From the NCBI GenBank assembly GCA_944384865.1, contig CALWVC010000042.1:1-9773 (forward strand): DNA of 9,773 nt, written 5' to 3'. Source of the stretch: an uncultured Clostridia bacterium. Lineage in GTDB: Bacteria > Bacillota > Clostridia > Oscillospirales > Acutalibacteraceae. The notes below the pieces were generated by a model that was not told the DNA's origin, did not search any database, and saw only the letters and a program-made list of their open reading frames with translations. The position numbers were made by a program, and so were the translations under genes. This document shows positions 6,812-9,773 of this stretch, piece by piece. Within the stretch, counting starts at the first letter, position 1. Each line of letters starts with the position of its first letter.

Positions 6812-7075
6812 ATGACCAAAGAACAGAAAAATCAGATTATCAAAGAATATGCGACGCATGAAGGCGACACCGGTTCGCCTGAGGTGCAGATCGCGGTTCT
6901 GACTTTCCGGATCAACGAGCTGACCGAGCATCTGAAGGTTCACAAGAAGGACCATCATTCCCGGCGCGGCTTGTTGAAGATGGTCGGCCACCGGCGTAAT
7001 CTGCTGGCGTATCTGCAAAAGGTTGATATCGAGCGGTATCGTTCGATCATCGCAAAACTTGGCATTCGGAAGTAA
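6812..7075 (+). CDS. rpsO: Small-subunit ribosomal protein S15
   Basis: S15 binds the central domain of 16S rRNA at a three-way junction early in 30S assembly and contributes to a bridge with the 50S subunit. The 87 residues cover the whole family (usually about 89). They include GDTGSPEVQIAVLTFRINEL (18-37), the rRNA-contact segment KKDHHSRRGLL (45-55), GHRRNLLAYL (59-68) and the ending YRSIIAKLGIRK. The start at 6812 fits the normal N-terminus MTKEQK; an in-frame ATG at 6779 would lie inside the leader and before the ribosome site AAAGGCGG (6797-6804), so it is rejected. The gene has its own promoter and ends 9 bases before a strong terminator. GC-rich codons contrast with the genes to its left. 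It is ordinary core genome and probably limits its own synthesis through the leader. Confidence 0.98.
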   Translation: MTKEQKNQIIKEYATHEGDTGSPEVQIAVLTFRINELTEHLKVHKKDHHSRRGLLKMVGHRRNLLAYLQKVDIERYRSIIAKLGIRK

Positions 7076-7083
7076 TATTCCAA

Positions 7084-7129
7084 CGAAAGCAGGCGGGGGT
7101 TTTCCTCTCCTGCTTTTGGTCGTTTTTTT
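7084..7129 (+). terminator. Rho-independent terminator after rpsO
   Basis: AAAGCAGG at 7086-7093 pairs perfectly with CCTGCTTT at 7109-7116. Two outer pairs (C7084-G7118 and a wobble G7085-T7117) extend the stem, and some G-C pairs can form inside the 15-base loop. A run of seven T follows at 7123-7129. This should stop much of the rpsO transcript before pnp, so pnp needs read-through or its own promoter. Confidence 0.9.
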
Positions 7130-7401
7130 ACCGGATGTGGGTGGGGGGCCGGTTGTCATTTTTATGGCGGGCGTGCGGCGGGTTGCCGCCGCTGCCGTAT
7201 AGCCCGGCCGTGTTCAAAAATTGCATATCAGCGGCGTTTGACGGTGGACTCCGATTGTTTTCGGTCGGGTTTTAGCAGTGAACAGACGGTTTGCGGCCAT
7301 GGGTTGCCAACCGTGTGTTTATTGCTAAACCGGCTGCTGTTTCGGAGCGGCGCACAGCGAACGCCCTGTATAGAATTTTATTGTAAGAAAGGGTTGTTCA
7401 A
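7130..7401 (+). promoter_or_regulatory. Long structured 5' region of pnp
   Basis: No gene is supported in these 272 bases. Three nested or successive structures are seen: GGCCGG 7147-7152 with CCGGCC 7204-7209; inside it a perfect 7-bp hairpin, GCGGCGG 7175-7181 with CCGCCGC 7186-7192 and loop GTTG; then a longer imperfect hairpin at 7268-7331. No good -35/-10 pair is visible. TAGAAT at 7371-7376 could be a -10 but has no matching -35. The pnp ribosome site is GAAAGGG at 7387-7393. In enterobacteria a pnp leader hairpin is cut by RNase III and lets PNPase limit its own synthesis; a similar role here is only an inference. Confidence 0.5.
7268..7331 (+). repeat. Imperfect inverted repeat in the pnp leader
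   Basis: GGT 7268-7270 pairs with ACC 7329-7331, TTAGCA 7272-7277 with TGCTAA 7323-7328 (T7271 bulged), and, after an internal loop of 8 bases on each side, ACGGTT 7286-7291 with AACCGT 7309-7314. GGC 7295-7297 can pair further in with GCC 7306-7308. It has no T-tract, so it is not a standard terminator. It ends 70 bases before the pnp start and would be part of the mRNA if transcription starts upstream. Confidence 0.6.
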
Positions 7402-9615
7402 ATGTTTGAAAACTACAAGGTTTTTGAAACCACGTTAGCCGGCCGGCCGCTTCGGCTGGAAACCGGCAAACTGGCGCAGCTTTCCTCGGCGTCGGTCATG
7501 GTGTATTACGGCGAAACCGCCGTGTTGTGTAATGTGACGATGTCGGCCAAGCCCCGGGAGGGCGTTGACTTTTTCCCGCTTTCGGTAGACTATGAGGAAA
7601 AACTGTATTCTGTCGGCAAAATCCCGGGCTCGTTCCAGCGTCGTGAGGCTCGACCCAGCGAAAAGGCGATTCTGACCTCGCGCTGTATCGACCGGCCGAT
7701 TCGTCCGCTGTTTCCGAAGGATATGCGCAACGACTGCGCAGTCGTTGCGACTGTGATGTCGGTAGATCCTGACTGCAGTCCTGAAATTGCCGCGCTGACT
7801 GGTGTATCAGCGGCGCTGGCGATTTCGGATATCCCGTGGGACGGCCCGGTCGGCGGCGTCAACGTCGGTCTGGTAGATGATGAACTGGTTATCAATCCTA
7901 CACTGGAGCAGCGCGCAGTCAGCCGGCTGAATCTGACGGTGGTTTCTACCGCGGATCTGGTTGCGATGATCGAGGCCGGCGGCGATGAAATTTCTGATGA
8001 GTTGATGTTTGAAGCGATCATGAAGGCGCACGAGGTCAATAAAGAGATTGTGGCGTTTATCAATGAGATCGTCGCGCAGATCGGTAAACCGAAACGGGCG
8101 TTTGAGTCAAACGATCCTGATCCGGCGGATTATGAGATGGTAAAGGAATTCTGTTTGGAGGATGTACGTCGTGCGCTGGATACCGACGATAAAACGGTGC
8201 GCGACGCGGCGCTGCTGCCGATTTACGACGCAGTACACGAGAAATTTGACGAACAGTTTGAGGGCAGAGAAGACAAGCTGGATGAGATTTTATATAAGAT
8301 CCAGAAATTTGTAGTGCGTGATTGGCTGAAAAACCAGCACAAACGTGTAGACGGCCGTGGGATCGACGAGATGCGTCCGCTGGCCGCTGAGATCGATCTG
8401 CTGCCCCGTGCGCACGGGTCGGGGCTGTTTACCCGCGGGCAGACGCAGGTGATGAGCGTTGCGACGCTGGCGTCGATGAGCGACGCGCAGCAGCTTGACG
8501 GGATCGACGAGCAGACTGAAAAACGGTATATGCACCATTATAATTTCCCGTCTTATTCGGTGGGTGAGACCAGACCCTCCCGCGGTCCGGGCCGGCGCGA
8601 GATCGGGCACGGCGCGCTGGCGGAAAAGGCGCTGGTTCCGGTGTTGCCGACCGTTGATGAATTTCCTTATGCCATTCGCGTGGTATCAGAAGTATTGTCT
8701 TCTAACGGCTCTACGTCACAGGCGTCTATCTGTGGCTCTACGCTGGCGCTGATGGCAGCCGGTGTGCCGATCAAGGCGCCGGTGGCCGGTATCTCCTGCG
8801 GGTTGATCACCGGTGAAAACGGCGACTTCATGACCATGGTGGATATTCAGGGGCTGGAGGACTTCTTCGGCGATATGGACTTTAAGGTTGCAGGGACGAA
8901 AAAGGGCATTACCGCGATTCAGATGGATCTGAAAGTGCATGGCCTGACGCCTGAGATTATCAAAGAGGCGTTGGCGAAAACGCATAAGGCCAGAAATTAT
9001 ATTCTGGATGAAGTGATGGCGCCGGTGATCGCCGAGCCGAGAGCGGAGCTGTCGCCGTATGCGCCAAAAATGCTGACGACCCAGATTAATCCGGAAAAAA
9101 TCGGAGACGTCATCGGCAAACAGGGAAAGGTCATTCAGAAGCTGCAGGAGGAATGCGACTGCAAGATCAATGTGGAAGAGGACGGCCGCGTTTATGTGGC
9201 GTCGTTGGACCTGGAGAATGCCAGGCGCGCAATTTCCATTATTGAGACCATTGCCAATGATCCGGAGATCGGCGCTATTTATAAGGGCGTTGTCACCCGG
9301 CTGATGACCTTTGGCGCGTTTGTCGAAATCGCGCCCGGCAAGGAAGGGCTGGTGCATATCAGTCAGTTGGATGTGAAACGGGTCGATAAGGTGGAGGATG
9401 TTGTGCAGGTCGGCGACGAGGTCATCGTCAAGGTGACGGAGATTGACGATCAGGGGCGGTTGAACCTGTCCCGCCGGGATGCGCTGGTAGAGGTCAACGG
9501 CGCGGTGGTTGAACCGGGCGCAGACGATGTGCCGCAGCGTTCCCGCCGGGATGGCGAGCGTTCGCACAGAGAGCATGGCGACCGTTCCAGAAGACCGTAT
9601 AACAGACGCAGATAA
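7402..9615 (+). CDS. pnp: Polyribonucleotide nucleotidyltransferase (PNPase)
   Basis: PNPase degrades RNA from the 3' end with phosphate, releasing nucleoside diphosphates, and can add 3' tails in reverse. It works as a ring-shaped trimer in mRNA and sRNA turnover. The 737 residues show the full order: first RNase PH domain (about 10-145, with PGSFQRREARPSEKAILTSR and DRPIRPLFP), helical linker (about 150-310), second RNase PH domain (about 315-550, with FTRGQTQ, YNFPSYSVGE, SNGSTSQASICGSTLALM and the metal-site segment FFGDMDFKVAGT), KH domain (about 555-615, IGDVIGKQGKVIQKLQEE) and S1 domain (about 624-695, GVVTRLMTFGAFVEI, GLVHISQL). The tail is rich in Arg, Ser and His (SRRDGERSHREHGDRSRR), possibly adding RNA contacts. 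The ATG at 7402 has GAAAGGG upstream and the usual N-terminus. It is strongly GC-rich compared with the polysaccharide genes and follows rpsO in the widespread rpsO-pnp order. Confidence 0.98.
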   Translation: MFENYKVFETTLAGRPLRLETGKLAQLSSASVMVYYGETAVLCNVTMSAKPREGVDFFPLSVDYEEKLYSVGKIPGSFQRREARPSEKAILTSRCIDRPIRPLFPKDMRNDCAVVATVMSVDPDCSPEIAALTGVSAALAISDIPWDGPVGGVNVGLVDDELVINPTLEQRAVSRLNLTVVSTADLVAMIEAGGDEISDELMFEAIMKAHEVNKEIVAFINEIVAQIGKPKRAFESNDPDPADYEMVKEFCLEDVRRALDTDDKTVRDAALLPIYDAVHEKFDEQFEGREDKLDEILYKIQKFVVRDWLKNQHKRVDGRGIDEMRPLAAEIDLLPRAHGSGLFTRGQTQVMSVATLASMSDAQQLDGIDEQTEKRYMHHYNFPSYSVGETRPSRGPGRREIGHGALAEKALVPVLPTVDEFPYAIRVVSEVLSSNGSTSQASICGSTLALMAAGVPIKAPVAGISCGLITGENGDFMTMVDIQGLEDFFGDMDFKVAGTKKGITAIQMDLKVHGLTPEIIKEALAKTHKARNYILDEVMAPVIAEPRAELSPYAPKMLTTQINPEKIGDVIGKQGKVIQKLQEECDCKINVEEDGRVYVASLDLENARRAISIIETIANDPEIGAIYKGVVTRLMTFGAFVEIAPGKEGLVHISQLDVKRVDKVEDVVQVGDEVIVKVTEIDDQGRLNLSRRDALVEVNGAVVEPGADDVPQRSRRDGERSHREHGDRSRRPYNRRR

Positions 9616-9657
9616 GACTGGTTGTAATTTGAATTTTATTGAGTTTACAGAGCTGTT

Positions 9658-9700
9658 ACATGCCGTTTCCGGTTGGAAACGGCATGTTTGTATGGCTTTG
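9658..9700 (+). terminator. Probable terminator after pnp
   Basis: A perfect 13-bp stem with a GGTT loop: ACATGCCGTTTCC at 9658-9670 pairs with 9675-9687. The T-tract after it is broken (TTTG, then TATGGCTTTG), so termination may be partial. It lies 42 bases after the pnp stop. Confidence 0.75.
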
Positions 9701-9773
9701 AAAATTATAAACCTGCGGGCTTAACGATTGTTTTATAGAATATATTAAAAAATGAACATCAGAGACTGTCAAG
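9701..9773. other. AT-rich end of window, no supported gene
   Basis: The sequence is AT-rich with promoter-like stretches (TATAGAAT near 9735-9740) but no convincing -35/-10 pair. An ATG at 9752 opens a frame M-N-I-R-D-C-Q that runs to the window edge. It has no ribosome site ahead, so it is not called as a gene. Confidence 0.4.

Noticed and set aside
7238..7438. A 66-codon plus-strand frame in the pnp leader overlapping the pnp start
   Set aside because: It begins at TTG with no ribosome site, runs through the leader hairpins and overlaps pnp in another frame; the translation shows no recognisable family.
8716..9576. A 286-codon minus-strand frame within pnp
   Set aside because: It is fully antisense to the KH and S1 part of a clear pnp gene; long antisense frames are common in GC-rich coding DNA.
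1..9773. CRISPR array, tRNA gene, insertion sequence or toxin-antitoxin pair
   Set aside because: No regularly spaced repeats, no tRNA-like cloverleaf, no transposase with terminal repeats and no small toxin-like gene pair were seen on either strand.

Overview
The window joins two different kinds of DNA. Bases 1 to about 6440 are an AT-rich run of co-directional genes for a cell-surface polysaccharide. Bases about 6670 to 9700 are the GC-rich conserved pair rpsO-pnp. The purine-rich ribosome sites (AGGAGG, AAGAGG), an extended -10 promoter, a hairpin-plus-T-tract terminator and the protein flavour suggest a Firmicute, probably a gut-type Clostridia member with a fairly GC-rich core genome. 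This assignment is an inference; no species is claimed.

Layout. 1-684 is the 3' part of a glucose-1-phosphate cytidylyltransferase gene (rfbF); its start lies outside the window. 690-1738 is CDP-glucose 4,6-dehydratase (rfbG), whose last 43 codons lie in another frame because a few bases are missing near 1605. 1780-2814 is an Ldh2/malate-lactate dehydrogenase-type NAD(P) oxidoreductase with two expected active-site residues replaced. 2844-3884 is a membrane acyltransferase of family 3. 3885-3969 is a short gap that may hold the tail of a lost gene. 3970-5376 is a Wzx-type flippase. 5407-6444 is an HMGL/DmpG-type aldolase. 6445-6672 shows no convincing gene or terminator. A promoter at 6673-6701 and a structured leader serve rpsO (6812-7075), followed by a strong terminator (7084-7129). 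A 272-base, highly structured stretch leads into pnp (7402-9615), which ends at a 13-bp hairpin.

How the genes may work together. RfbF and RfbG would make CDP-glucose and then CDP-4-keto-6-deoxyglucose, the precursor of dideoxy and branched sugars. The oxidoreductase and the aldolase are candidates for making an unusual sugar or a hydroxy-acid substituent, the acyltransferase for decorating a sugar, and the flippase for exporting the lipid-linked unit. No glycosyltransferase, polymerase or C-3 dehydratase lies in the window, so the pathway is incomplete here. The rfbG frameshift, if genuine, suggests that the CDP-sugar branch is decaying. The right-hand genes are housekeeping: ribosomal protein S15 and polynucleotide phosphorylase.
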